NCBI RefSeq assembly: GCF_022631375.1
Contig: NZ_JALBGC010000001.1
Coordinates: forward strand, 930,001 to 994,000
Length of the DNA: 64,000 nt
Direction: 5' to 3'
Source: Hymenobacter cyanobacteriorum
GTDB lineage: Bacteria; Bacteroidota; Bacteroidia; Cytophagales; Hymenobacteraceae
Position numbers and translations under genes: made by a program. Positions 57,105 to 64,000 of the stretch are shown piece after piece. The stretch's first letter is position 1. Each line of letters starts with the position of its first letter. Under the pieces are notes generated by a model that had not been told where the DNA came from, searched no databases, and was given only the letters and a program-made list of their open reading frames with translations.

Positions 57105-57851
57105 CTACAAGCGGCCATCTTCGGCGGCCTTCTTCATCTTTTCGTTAGCGTAAATGGCTACTTCTACGCGGCGGTTGGCCTGCTTGCCTTCCACGGTGGT
57201 GTTGTCGCCCACGGGCTGGGTCGAGCCATAACCCTGGGTGGTGATGCGGCTCGACGACACGCCCTTGGCAATGGTCGAGTTGGCCACGGACTGGGCGCGG
57301 CGCTCGCTCAGGGGCTGGTTGATGGCGTCGGTGCCCGAGTTGTCGGTGTGGCCTTCAATCAACACGTTGGTGTCGGGGTATTTCTGAAGCACAGCCGCCA
57401 TTTTGCTGATATCGGCTTCCGAAGCCGGGCGCAGCGTAGCCGAGTTGGTATCGAACAGGATGCCTGAATCGAAGGTGATTTTGATGCCCTCGCCCACGCG
57501 CTCTACCCGGGCACCTTTCATGTCGTTCTGCAGCTCAGCCGCGGCTTTGTCCATTTTGCGGCCAATGATGGCACCCGTGGTACCACCAGCCGCCGCGCCT
57601 ACGATAGCGCCAATGGCCGTGCCCTTGCCGCCGCCCAGCAGGCCGCCTACCACGCCGCCCAGTACCGCGCCGCCACCCGCGCCCAGCAGGCCGCCCTTGG
57701 TGGTTTTGCTCATGCCGGTTTTGCGGGCGCCGGTGCCGTTGTTCGTCGAAAGGTCAGGCTGCGTGGTGCTGGCCTGTTGCGAAGTAGCGCAGGAGCTGAA
57801 AAGCAGCACGAAGGCCATCAGCACAGAAAGCAGAGATTTGGAGGTGTTCAT
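57105..57851 (-). CDS. OmpA-family lipoprotein with glycine-zipper
   Basis: This is a 248-residue lipoprotein (signal SLLSVLMAFVLLFSSC, lipobox SSC). After a short linker it has the glycine-zipper (KGGLLGAGGGAVLGGVVGGL, GAIVGAAAGGTTGAIIGRK) and an OmpA_C domain (FDSGILFDTNSATLRPAS, VLIEGHTDNSGTDAINQPL, SERRAQSVANSTIAK, NRRVEVAIYANEKM). It is closely similar to the gene at 55748 through the zipper and OmpA_C parts but is lipid-anchored. The ATG at 57851 is clear. A peptidoglycan-binding envelope anchor is expected. Confidence 0.87.
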   Translation of the reverse strand: MNTSKSLLSVLMAFVLLFSSCATSQQASTTQPDLSTNNGTGARKTGMSKTTKGGLLGAGGGAVLGGVVGGLLGGGKGTAIGAIVGAAAGGTTGAIIGRKMDKAAAELQNDMKGARVERVGEGIKITFDSGILFDTNSATLRPASEADISKMAAVLQKYPDTNVLIEGHTDNSGTDAINQPLSERRAQSVANSTIAKGVSSSRITTQGYGSTQPVGDNTTVEGKQANRRVEVAIYANEKMKKAAEDGRL

Positions 57852-57892
57852 GTGAAAATGAAAGAATGATGAGTTGTTTCGGCCCGTATACG

Positions 57893-57927
57893 GAAAAAAC
57901 CCGCTCCGGTACCGGAAACGGGTTTTT
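57893..57927 (-). terminator. accD terminator
   Basis: On the minus strand AAAAACCCG, CCGG pairing around TACC, CGGG and six T forms a stem with small internal mismatches, about 40 bases after the accD stop at 57970. Confidence 0.7.
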
Positions 57928-57969
57928 CAAGAAGCGTGCCGAAACGGCAAAAATGGTTTTAGCGCGGCG

Positions 57970-58863
57970 CTACTGCACTTTTGAAGCCGCACGTTTTGGC
58001 GTGGGAGCAGCGGCCGGGGCGGGCCGCAGCATGCCCAGCAGGTCGGCCAGGCGCTGCTTCAGCTCGCGCCGGTCCACAATAAAATCCAGAAAGCCGTGCT
58101 CCAGCACAAACTCGGCGCTCTGGAAGCCCTTGGGCAGGTCTTTGCCGATGGTTTCCTTGATGACGCGCGGCCCGGCAAAACCAATGAGTGCGCCGGGCTC
58201 GGCAATGTTGAAGTCGCCCAGCATGGCAAACGAGGCCGTGACGCCGCCCGTGGTGGGGTCAGTGAGCAAGCTCACGTAGGGCACGCCAGCTTCGGAAAGC
58301 AGGGCCAGCTTGGCCGAGGTTTTGGCCATTTGCATCAGCGAGTAGCCGGCTTCCATCATGCGGGCACCGCCCGAGCGCGAAATCATCAGGAACGGGATGC
58401 GGTTCTGGCGAGCGTAGTCGATGGCACGCGCGATTTTCTCGCCCACCACCGAGCCCATCGAGCCGCCAATGAACTTGAAATCCATGGCTGCTACCACCAG
58501 CGGCTGGCCGGCGCTGAGGCCGTGGGCCGAGCGCACGGCGTCTTTCAGGCCGGTATTGCGCTCGGTGGCGGCCACGCGCTTGGGGTATTCTTTGGTGTCG
58601 ACGAAGTGCAGGGGGTCGCCGGAGGTGAGGTTGGCATCGAGCTCGGTGAACTGGCCGCCGTCGAACAGCAACTCGAAGTAATCGGCCGCGTCGATGCGGT
58701 CGTGGTGGCCGCAGTTGCCGCACACGTAGCGCAGGCGCTTGTGCTCGGCCATAGTGGCCACCGTTTTACACTCGGGGCACTTGTACCAGAGCCCGTCGGG
58801 GGTTTCTTTTTTCTGGTCGGTGGGGGTCACGATGCCCTTTTCTACGCGCTTGAACCAGGCCAT
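57970..58863 (-). CDS. accD: acetyl-CoA carboxylase carboxyltransferase beta subunit
   Basis: This 297-residue AccD makes malonyl-CoA with AccA in fatty acid synthesis. An N-terminal four-Cys zinc ribbon ([10 protein letters not shown] and CGNCGHH) precedes the crotonase-like carboxyltransferase core: [56 protein letters not shown] and [20 protein letters not shown]. Length is normal apart from an Ala/Pro-rich C-terminal tail of about 20 residues. accA is not in the window. The ATG at 58863 is preceded by a heptad element within six bases. Confidence 0.95.
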   Translation of the reverse strand: MAWFKRVEKGIVTPTDQKKETPDGLWYKCPECKTVATMAEHKRLRYVCGNCGHHDRIDAADYFELLFDGGQFTELDANLTSGDPLHFVDTKEYPKRVAATERNTGLKDAVRSAHGLSAGQPLVVAAMDFKFIGGSMGSVVGEKIARAIDYARQNRIPFLMISRSGGARMMEAGYSLMQMAKTSAKLALLSEAGVPYVSLLTDPTTGGVTASFAMLGDFNIAEPGALIGFAGPRVIKETIGKDLPKGFQSAEFVLEHGFLDFIVDRRELKQRLADLLGMLRPAPAAAPTPKRAASKVQ

Positions 58864-58868
58864 ATGGT

Positions 58869-58903
58869 GAGCTTTTAGCTGTTAGCGAATGGCTATTAGC
58901 TTA
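58869..58903. repeat. short heptad hairpin 5' of accD
   Basis: TTAGCTG, TTAGCGA, ATGGCTA, TTAGCTT form a short inverted arrangement (AGCTTTTAGC facing GCTATTAGCT). It begins six bases before the accD start codon. Confidence 0.7.
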
Positions 58904-59129
58904 TTTTTTTATGTGAGAGCCGCCTGCTTGGAACAGGCAGATAAGAGTAAAAACCGGGCATCAAAGATAAGCGACAACCAACCGCCTGCCGCTACGGCCC
59001 AACTGCAACGAATAAAATGCTGTTGGGGATGCCTGCCGGGCGGTCAATACGCGCAGGCTGGCCGCTGGGCGCTACCTTGCCGGGCCAACGCGGCCGGGCA
59101 GGCCGGCCGCCGATGGGTTTGTTTTCCCC

Positions 59130-60158
59130 GTGTTGTTCCCCGTGCGAATCATATCCCCCGCCCTGCTGGGCCTGGCCCTGCTGGCCGCCCCCACCCTCAC
59201 CGGCTGCGTAACGGCCAAGAAATACGACGACCTGAACGCCCGCCAGAAAGCCGACGCCGACGGCAAAGCCGCCGCCGAGCGCCAGCTGCAGGCTACCACT
59301 GGCCAATTGCAAAAGGCCAGCGACGAGCTGGCCCAATTGCGCCTGACGCAAAAGCGCCTCATCACCGACTCGGCCGAAACCGGCGCGGCCTACCGCAAAA
59401 CCCGCAGCCTGTATAATGACTTGAACACCAGCTACGACAAGCTGCTGAAAAACAGTGACCGCGAGCTGGCCAACAAGTCCTCAGACTACAACAAAGTGGC
59501 CAAAGACCTGGCCCGCCGCGAAGCCGAGCTGGGCGAGCTCGACCAGAACCTGCAAAAAAGCAAAGCGGATAACGACCGCCTCGCCGCCGACCTCAAAACC
59601 CGCGAAGCCCGGCTCACCGAGCTCACCAAAGCCTTGGCCGACAAGGACAAAGCCGTGGACGACCTGAAAGCCCGCGTGAGCAAGGCCCTGCTCAGCTTCA
59701 ACAGCAGCGACCTGCAGGTGAAGCTGAAGGATGGCAAGGTGTACGTGTCGCTGTCGGAGCAGCTGCTGTTCAAATCGGGCTCGACCAAAGTAGACCCCAA
59801 GGGCCAGGAGGCACTGAAAAAGCTGGCCACCGTGCTCCAGGAGCAGAAAGACGTGAACGTGGTGGTGGAGGGCCATACCGACAACGTGCCCATTTTGCGC
59901 GGCACAGCCGGCATGACCGACAACTGGGACCTGAGCGCGCTGCGCGCCACCGAAATCGCCCGTTTGCTGGCAACCAGCGGCGTGTCGCCGGAGCGCGTCA
60001 CGGCCTCGGGCCGGGGCCAGTACGTGCCCGTGGCTGCCAACGACACGCCCCAGAACAAGGCCATGAACCGCCGCACCGAGATTATTCTCACGCCCAAGCT
60101 CAACGAGCTGTTTCAGATTCTGGACGGGAATTCTTCGGCCGCGCCAGCTGGGAAGTAA
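59130..60158 (+). CDS. OmpA-family lipoprotein with coiled coil
   Basis: This is a protein of up to 342 residues. Lipoprotein signal (IISPALLGLALLAAPTLTGC, lipobox LTGC), then about 140 residues of coiled coil rich in Ala, Asp, Glu, Lys and Leu (KADADGKAAAERQLQATTGQ onward), then an OmpA_C domain: VSLSEQLLFKSGSTKVDPKG, VNVVVEGHTDNVPILRG, LRATEIARLLATSGV and MNRRTEIILTP. This is the layout of peptidoglycan-tethering OmpA lipoproteins of Bacteroidota. No ATG fits; GTG at 59130 or GTG at 59142 are the possible starts, and the second gives the more typical signal. Confidence 0.8.
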   Translation: MLFPVRIISPALLGLALLAAPTLTGCVTAKKYDDLNARQKADADGKAAAERQLQATTGQLQKASDELAQLRLTQKRLITDSAETGAAYRKTRSLYNDLNTSYDKLLKNSDRELANKSSDYNKVAKDLARREAELGELDQNLQKSKADNDRLAADLKTREARLTELTKALADKDKAVDDLKARVSKALLSFNSSDLQVKLKDGKVYVSLSEQLLFKSGSTKVDPKGQEALKKLATVLQEQKDVNVVVEGHTDNVPILRGTAGMTDNWDLSALRATEIARLLATSGVSPERVTASGRGQYVPVAANDTPQNKAMNRRTEIILTPKLNELFQILDGNSSAAPAGK

Positions 60159-60188
60159 TTAGGCGGCGATGGCTGCCTTATAGCCTTT

Positions 60189-61202
60189 TCACTGCTCCCA
60201 CCAGCGCGCATCAAGCGGGCCGGCGGCCACGTCCACGCGCTGGCCGGGGGCGGGCAGCAGCAGCGGCACGCCGGGGCCAGCAGCTTCGAGCAGGCGCTGC
60301 ACTGGCTGCCGCCAGGCATGAAACGCCAGGTTGAACGTGCCCCAGTGCAGCGGCAACAGCGGCCCGCCGCCCAGCAGCCCGTGGGCCACGAGGGCATGGT
60401 CGGGCCCCAGGTGGATGTCGGCCCATTCGGGGTCGGAGGCCCCGATTTCCAGCATTGTCAAATCGAACGGCCCGTAGGCCTCGCCTATCTGCCGGAAAGC
60501 TTCTTCGAACGGGCCCGAGTCGCCGCCAAAAAACACCTTGTGCGTGGGCCCCAGCAGGCACCACGAGGCCCACAGCGTATCGTTGCGGGTGAGGCCCCGG
60601 CCCGAAAAGTGGCGGGCCGGGGTGGCCACCATCGTAAAGTCCTCGCTCAATTGGGCCGATTCCCACCAGTTGAGCTCGGTGATGCAGGCGGCCGCTACGC
60701 CCCAGCGGCGCAGGTGCGTGCCCACCCCCAGCGGGCAGAGAAACGGCACACCGGTACGGGCCAGCACCCGAATAGCGGCCGAGTCGAGGTGGTCGTAATG
60801 GTCGTGCGAGAGCACCACGGCATCCAGCTCCGGAAGCTTGGCAAGCGGCAGCGGCGGCGCAAAAAACCGCTTCGGTCCCATCAACTGCGAGGGCGACACC
60901 CGCTCGCTCCACACCGGGTCGGTGAGAATGCGGCGGCCGTCGATTTCGAGCAGCACGGTGCTGTGGCCCAGCCAGGTGGCGCGCAGGGCCGCGGCCGGCA
61001 CGGGGGCAGCCAGCGCGGCGGCATCGGCCCGGAAAGTGCCGAGCGGCACTTTGGGCTCCCGCTCGGCTTTCTCGAACAGCCAGCGCCTCAGCAGCGCGCC
61101 GTAGCCCGAGGGTGGGCTGACGGTAGTGGGCACGGCGTTTTCGTAGGTTTTGCCGTTGTAGGTGGCTTGCAGGCGCGGGGCGGAGGCAGTTTTGAAGCTC
61201 AT
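60189..61202 (-). CDS. MBL-fold metallohydrolase (UlaG/NAPE-PLD-like)
   Basis: This is a 337-residue metallo-beta-lactamase-fold enzyme. Key blocks: TWLGHSTVLLEIDGRRILTD at the core start, LSHDHYDHLD (HxHxDH metal site), then ATPARHFSGRG with a metal His, FFGGDSGPFEEAF (bridging Asp) and LPLHWGTFNLAFH (last His). The N-terminal ATYNGKTYENAVP segment and overall order match the NAPE-PLD/UlaG branch, which hydrolyses phosphodiesters or lactones. No signal peptide. The ATG at 61202 (MSFKTASAPR) was chosen. It lies 42 bases after the barrel gene at 61245 on the same strand. Confidence 0.82.
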   Translation of the reverse strand: MSFKTASAPRLQATYNGKTYENAVPTTVSPPSGYGALLRRWLFEKAEREPKVPLGTFRADAAALAAPVPAAALRATWLGHSTVLLEIDGRRILTDPVWSERVSPSQLMGPKRFFAPPLPLAKLPELDAVVLSHDHYDHLDSAAIRVLARTGVPFLCPLGVGTHLRRWGVAAACITELNWWESAQLSEDFTMVATPARHFSGRGLTRNDTLWASWCLLGPTHKVFFGGDSGPFEEAFRQIGEAYGPFDLTMLEIGASDPEWADIHLGPDHALVAHGLLGGGPLLPLHWGTFNLAFHAWRQPVQRLLEAAGPGVPLLLPAPGQRVDVAAGPLDARWWEQ

Positions 61203-61244
61203 TGCAGCCGCAGACGCACAAGCCGCCCGCATATTTTGCCACGC

Positions 61245-61973
61245 TTAGCGCAGGCGGTAGGCCAGCCCCAGCCGCAGGATGCGAGCGGAAGCATCGGAAT
61301 TGCCGCCCAACTGATTGCCCCGGTAATTGATGAAGCCGTAAGAATAGCTGGCATTGACACCCACGCGGTGGTACCAAGCGGTGGCATCGGCGCGCAGGCG
61401 GGCATCGAAGCGGTTGAAGGCGCGGTCACGCTGTTCGATGGCCCAGTTCAGGTTGCCGTTGTAGGTGCCACTGCCTTTCTCGCTGAAACCAAACACATAG
61501 GCCGCTTCCGGCCCGGCCAGGGCATCTATTTCAATCGTCCCAACCTGGAAGCGGTGCCCCAGGCCCAGAAACGCCGTGACATTCCGGGTAGCTAGGTTAG
61601 TATTCCCATCGGCGCTGTAGGCCCCCCTAAAGGAGCTGGTAAGGGCCGGCGAGTAATAGAGCTGGGTGATGGTGCTACGGTTGCGCAGCCACTCGTAGCC
61701 TAAATCGAAGGCCAGCAAACCGTTTTTCTGGCCAACGTGCTGGGCCCGTGCCCCGAACGAAACGCCGGTGCCAAACCGGTTGCTATACGGATTATTGGTG
61801 TAGCCATTCGGCTCACCAAAATCATTGGAATAGTTGATGAAGGAGGTATGTTCGGTGCCGGTACCACTAAATTTGAACAGCCCCAGCCCAACCCGGCCAA
61901 TGATTTCAGTACGTTGAGCAGCAGCCGGAACAGCCAGCGCCAGCAGAGGCAACAGGAGGAAATGCTTTTTCAT
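61245..61973 (-). CDS. outer-membrane beta-barrel protein
   Basis: This is a 242-residue protein with a signal peptide (KKHFLLLPLLALAVPAAAQ). The mature part is a series of alternating strands with aromatic girdles: GRVGLGLFKFSGTGTEHTSF, GLLAFDLGYEWLRNRSTITQ, FNRFDARLRADATAWYHRV, VNASYSYGFINYRG and ARILRLGLAYRLR at the C-terminus. This is typical of eight- to ten-strand PorT/OmpW-like barrels. No specific family is certain. The ATG at 61973 was chosen as the start of the signal peptide. It may be co-transcribed with the MBL-fold gene downstream. Confidence 0.75.
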   Translation of the reverse strand: MKKHFLLLPLLALAVPAAAQRTEIIGRVGLGLFKFSGTGTEHTSFINYSNDFGEPNGYTNNPYSNRFGTGVSFGARAQHVGQKNGLLAFDLGYEWLRNRSTITQLYYSPALTSSFRGAYSADGNTNLATRNVTAFLGLGHRFQVGTIEIDALAGPEAAYVFGFSEKGSGTYNGNLNWAIEQRDRAFNRFDARLRADATAWYHRVGVNASYSYGFINYRGNQLGGNSDASARILRLGLAYRLR

Positions 61974-62087
61974 GGGAAAGGATGAAGTAGCGCAGAATAA
62001 CGCTGTCCGCCCCACGATGACCGGCAAGCCAGCCACCAGGTTGCACTGGCCTACTACCTACCCCCTCTTTTCCTGGTTATCAACCAA

Positions 62088-62822
62088 TTATTTTGAACTC
62101 AACAATGCCTGCGTCACGGGCAGGGCGCGGTCGGCCCATTCCCGCATCTGCGGGCCGGAGTAGTGCAGGCCGTCGCTGGTGAACTGGCTGCGGGCACCGG
62201 CCGCCGCGCGGGTCAGGTCCGTGATGTTGATGTAGGCCACGCTGGCCTGGCGGCACTCGTCCTGCGCCGCGGCATTGAACTGGTCGATTTCGAGCCCGAT
62301 AGCAGCCGGGTCGCGGCCCTGGCGCTGGCCGTAGGGCGACTGCCCCCAATCGGGAATCGAGAGCACCACCACGTGGCCCGGCCGGCCGCCGGCAAAGCCA
62401 ATGGCCTGCTGCAACAGCGCCCGAAACTCTACCCGGTACTGGGCCAGCGACTGGCCCCGGTACTGGTTGTTCACGCCAATCAGCAGCGATACCAGCCCGT
62501 AGGTGGCAGCCGGCCGGGCATCGGCAATGGCCGCCTGGAGCTCGGCCGTCGTCCAGCCGGTGCGGGCGATGTAGTCGGGTGCCGCTACGGCCACGCCCTG
62601 GGCCGCGAGCAGGCCGGCAAGCTGCGTGGGCCAACGGTCGGCCGAGGCGGCGCCTTCGCCAATGGTGTAGGAGTCGCCCAAAGCCAGATACCTGAGGGCA
62701 TTGGGACTGGCCGAGCCTCCGCCGTTGGCTGTGGCCGGGGCCACCTGCGGCGTAGCGCAACCCATCGTACCAACCAGCACCAGGGCCAGCAGCAGCGAAA
62801 ACAGACGATTCAGACGATTCAT
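62088..62822 (-). CDS. SGNH/GDSL hydrolase lipoprotein
   Basis: This 244-residue lipoprotein (signal NRLFSLLLALVLVGTMGC) has an SGNH hydrolase domain. Block I is RYLALGDSYTIGEG (nucleophile Ser). Block III is LLIGVNNQYRGQ (Asn of the oxyanion hole). Block V is FTSDGLHYSGPQ (catalytic Asp-His). The spacing of a normal GDSL esterase is kept. Exported SGNH enzymes deacetylate or de-esterify glycans and lipids; the substrate is unknown. The ATG at 62822 was chosen over an upstream extension. Confidence 0.85.
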   Translation of the reverse strand: MNRLNRLFSLLLALVLVGTMGCATPQVAPATANGGGSASPNALRYLALGDSYTIGEGAASADRWPTQLAGLLAAQGVAVAAPDYIARTGWTTAELQAAIADARPAATYGLVSLLIGVNNQYRGQSLAQYRVEFRALLQQAIGFAGGRPGHVVVLSIPDWGQSPYGQRQGRDPAAIGLEIDQFNAAAQDECRQASVAYINITDLTRAAAGARSQFTSDGLHYSGPQMREWADRALPVTQALLSSK

Positions 62823-62882
62823 AAGCGCGGTTTCAGGCCTCAACCGCCGCACCTACGCCAATAGTGCCCGGACAGATTGCCG

Positions 62883-62925
62883 AAAAGCCCCGGCTCCCGA
62901 TTTTCGTTCGGGTGCCGGGGCTTTC
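62883..62925 (-). terminator. terminator of the barrel gene at 62949
   Basis: On the minus strand AAAGCCCCGGC, an 18-base loop with a second small pairing, GCCGGGGCTTT and a short T-run. It lies 24 bases after the stop. Confidence 0.65.
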
Positions 62926-62948
62926 ATCGTTCCAAAGGCTTGCGGAGG

Positions 62949-63593
62949 CTAAAAGTCAGCTTTCAGGCCCAGCGCGAGCGTCAGCAGCTGGCCGAAGCCC
63001 AGGCCACCGTTGCGGTTGTTGAGGTAGCTGGCCAGGTACAAATCGTTGCTGCCCAGCTCGTAGTAGAACGAGATTTTGCGCGGCTGCCCGGTGGCGGCAA
63101 TGGGCGGGGCCAGAAATGTGACGCGGCTGCCCAGCAGTGGGCCGTAGCGCGTATCGGTCGAAAACCAGTAGTAGTCGCTCGCATACTGCCCCTTCAGCTC
63201 GTCGTTGATGGTGCCGTGGGTGTAGCTGAAATACGCGCCTACCGTGAGCGGCGTCACCTGGAACTTCTCGCCCACCGGCAGCCGGAACGGCGAGTACAGG
63301 AATTTCAGCGAGGCCAGGCTGAGCGTGGAGCCGGCATAATGCTTCGGCACGTAGCCGATGAGGATGTCGGTGTCGATGTGGCCTTTGGCGTATTCGTAGC
63401 CGGCCCCGGTGGCCACCATGCCCAGGCCGCCGCCGGTTTGCAGGGCCAGGTGGGTGGGGCGGTACCAGGGGCGGGCGGACCGGCCGGCGGCAGCGGCGGT
63501 TTTGCCGGGCCCGGTGGCCGTGGTGTCGGGCGGCGTGATGGCGGCGGCGCGCAGGCCAGTCAGCAGCAGGGCGGAAAGCAGCAGCGTCTTCAT
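62949..63593 (-). CDS. outer-membrane beta-barrel-like protein
   Basis: This is a 214-residue protein with a signal peptide (KTLLLSALLLTGLRAAAI). After a Thr/Ala/Gly-rich linker come barrel-like strands: LALQTGGGLGMVATGAGYEY, GHIDTDILIGYVPKHYAG, FQVTPLTVGAYFSYTHG, KISFYYELGSNDLYLASYLN and a C-terminal LLTLALGLKADF ending in Phe, the classic outer-membrane insertion signal. No family is named. Its ATG overlaps the stop of the upstream phosphoesterase by one base, so the two are translationally coupled and probably act together at the envelope. Confidence 0.75.
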   Translation of the reverse strand: MKTLLLSALLLTGLRAAAITPPDTTATGPGKTAAAAGRSARPWYRPTHLALQTGGGLGMVATGAGYEYAKGHIDTDILIGYVPKHYAGSTLSLASLKFLYSPFRLPVGEKFQVTPLTVGAYFSYTHGTINDELKGQYASDYYWFSTDTRYGPLLGSRVTFLAPPIAATGQPRKISFYYELGSNDLYLASYLNNRNGGLGFGQLLTLALGLKADF

Positions 63594-64000
63594 TAGAACT
63601 TGACCCGTTTGATGCGGAATTGCTTGTCGCCCCACACGGTAACCACCATGTAGTGGCGCTCCGAAAAAGCGTCGGAGTTCACGTAGGTCACGCCGTCGTT
63701 GTAGGGCTGCGTGATGCTGTAGGAATGGTTGTGGCCGTTCATCTCAAACACCAGCCCCGGGGTTTCGCGCAGGGCCTGCACGTAGGGCAGGCGCAGGGCG
63801 GGGTCGAAATCGTCGTTGGTGGGCGGCACGTGCGAGATAACCACCTTGCGCCGGGCCCCATCGGCGTTGGCGAGCTGGGGCCGGAGCCAGGCCATGTCGG
63901 GCGCGGTGCCGTCGAAGTTGTACTCGCGCCCGTTGGTGTCCACCATGATGAACTTGGTGTTGCCGTACACAAACGAATAGTTGAAGGCCCCAAAAATGTG
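63593..64000 (-). CDS. metallophosphoesterase, C-terminal part (partial)
   Basis: The last 135 codons of a gene that enters from the right edge. The peptide has FNYSFVYGNTKFIMVDTNGR, MAWLRPQLANADG, KVVISHVPPTNDDF (VVISHxPP, metal His) and VFEMNGHNHSYSI (GHxH). These are the last two metal blocks of the calcineurin-like phosphoesterase fold; the first blocks (DxH, GD, GNHD) lie outside the window. The C-terminus ends with a strand (MVVTVWGDKQFRIKRVKF). It overlaps the barrel gene by one base. Export is possible but cannot be checked. Confidence 0.8.
   Translation of the reverse strand, partial: HIFGAFNYSFVYGNTKFIMVDTNGREYNFDGTAPDMAWLRPQLANADGARRKVVISHVPPTNDDFDPALRLPYVQALRETPGLVFEMNGHNHSYSITQPYNDGVTYVNSDAFSERHYMVVTVWGDKQFRIKRVKF

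Noticed and set aside
60211..61377. 388-codon minus-strand frame overlapping the MBL-fold gene
   Set aside because: It is in another frame of the same strand; the HxHxDH frame is the coding one.

Overview
The window is a high-GC chromosomal segment from a member of the Bacteroidota, most likely a Hymenobacter-like Cytophagales bacterium. The evidence is the gene content: a Rho factor with a long disordered insert, DUF3570/DUF4266 proteins, DUF4252 and DUF2625 proteins, an OMP_b-brl TonB receptor, gliding-type membrane CBS proteins and an Lrp/AsnC regulator. It is supported by Bacteroidota-type promoters (TTG, 19-20 bases, TAnnTTTG) and by the near absence of Shine-Dalgarno sequences. Species assignment is inference. 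No rRNA, tRNA, CRISPR array, transposase or phage gene was seen.

Layout. 1-3.5 kb: end of an SDR39U1-type epimerase, a DUF2625 protein and penicillin-binding protein 1A. 3.5-10 kb: an almost purely minus-strand block of membrane proteins. It contains a three-gene unit with a metallophosphoesterase and a regulon built from a DUF4173 protein, a small winged-helix regulator and a six-helix membrane protein. Two near-identical palindromes in front of the starts at 8861 and 9921 are good operator candidates. 10-14.4 kb: a gene remnant and its intact relative, a methyltransferase plus UbiA prenyltransferase pair, a lipoprotein and a DsbA-family protein. 14.7-24 kb: rho, serS, a UBP zinc-finger protein, an intradiol-dioxygenase lipoprotein, a pirin, a heptosyltransferase and a PolX whose polymerase active site looks destroyed. 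24-31 kb: a lipoprotein, then the thioredoxin / ApbE / DUF4266 / DUF3570 cassette (a probable periplasmic redox or flavinylation module), an EVE protein, a large secreted protein and a DUF4252 lipoprotein. 31-41 kb: aminopeptidase P, small secreted proteins, trxA, dnaE and a LysM transglycosylase. 41-49 kb: a TonB-dependent receptor, an O-methyltransferase / SRA / M16 peptidase operon, a second heptosyltransferase and an Lrp regulator. 49-64 kb: DsbD, a CBS/CorC membrane protein, a gamma-class carbonic-anhydrase-like protein, a radical SAM protein, endonuclease III, a duplicated OmpA/glycine-zipper cluster, accD, another OmpA lipoprotein, an MBL-fold hydrolase, two small outer-membrane beta-barrels, an SGNH hydrolase and the end of a metallophosphoesterase.

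The most unusual signal is not a gene. Many intergenic gaps carry inverted arms made of degenerate tandem heptamers (sometimes 9-mers), for example TTAGCTG/TTAGCTA facing CTAACAG/CTAATAG. Several sit directly 5' of start codons (GT9, dnaE, TonB receptor, radical SAM, accD). One lies inside a heptosyltransferase reading frame and adds about 34 residues; the other heptosyltransferase carries an in-frame octamer repeat. A second, independent family of long near-perfect palindromes (consensus like GTCATGCTGAGCGnAGnCGAAG) occupies five other gaps. These two repeat families, the regulator/operator pair, the inactivated PolX and the small promoter-ORF-hairpin unit at 48.86-49.12 kb are the main points worth a second look.
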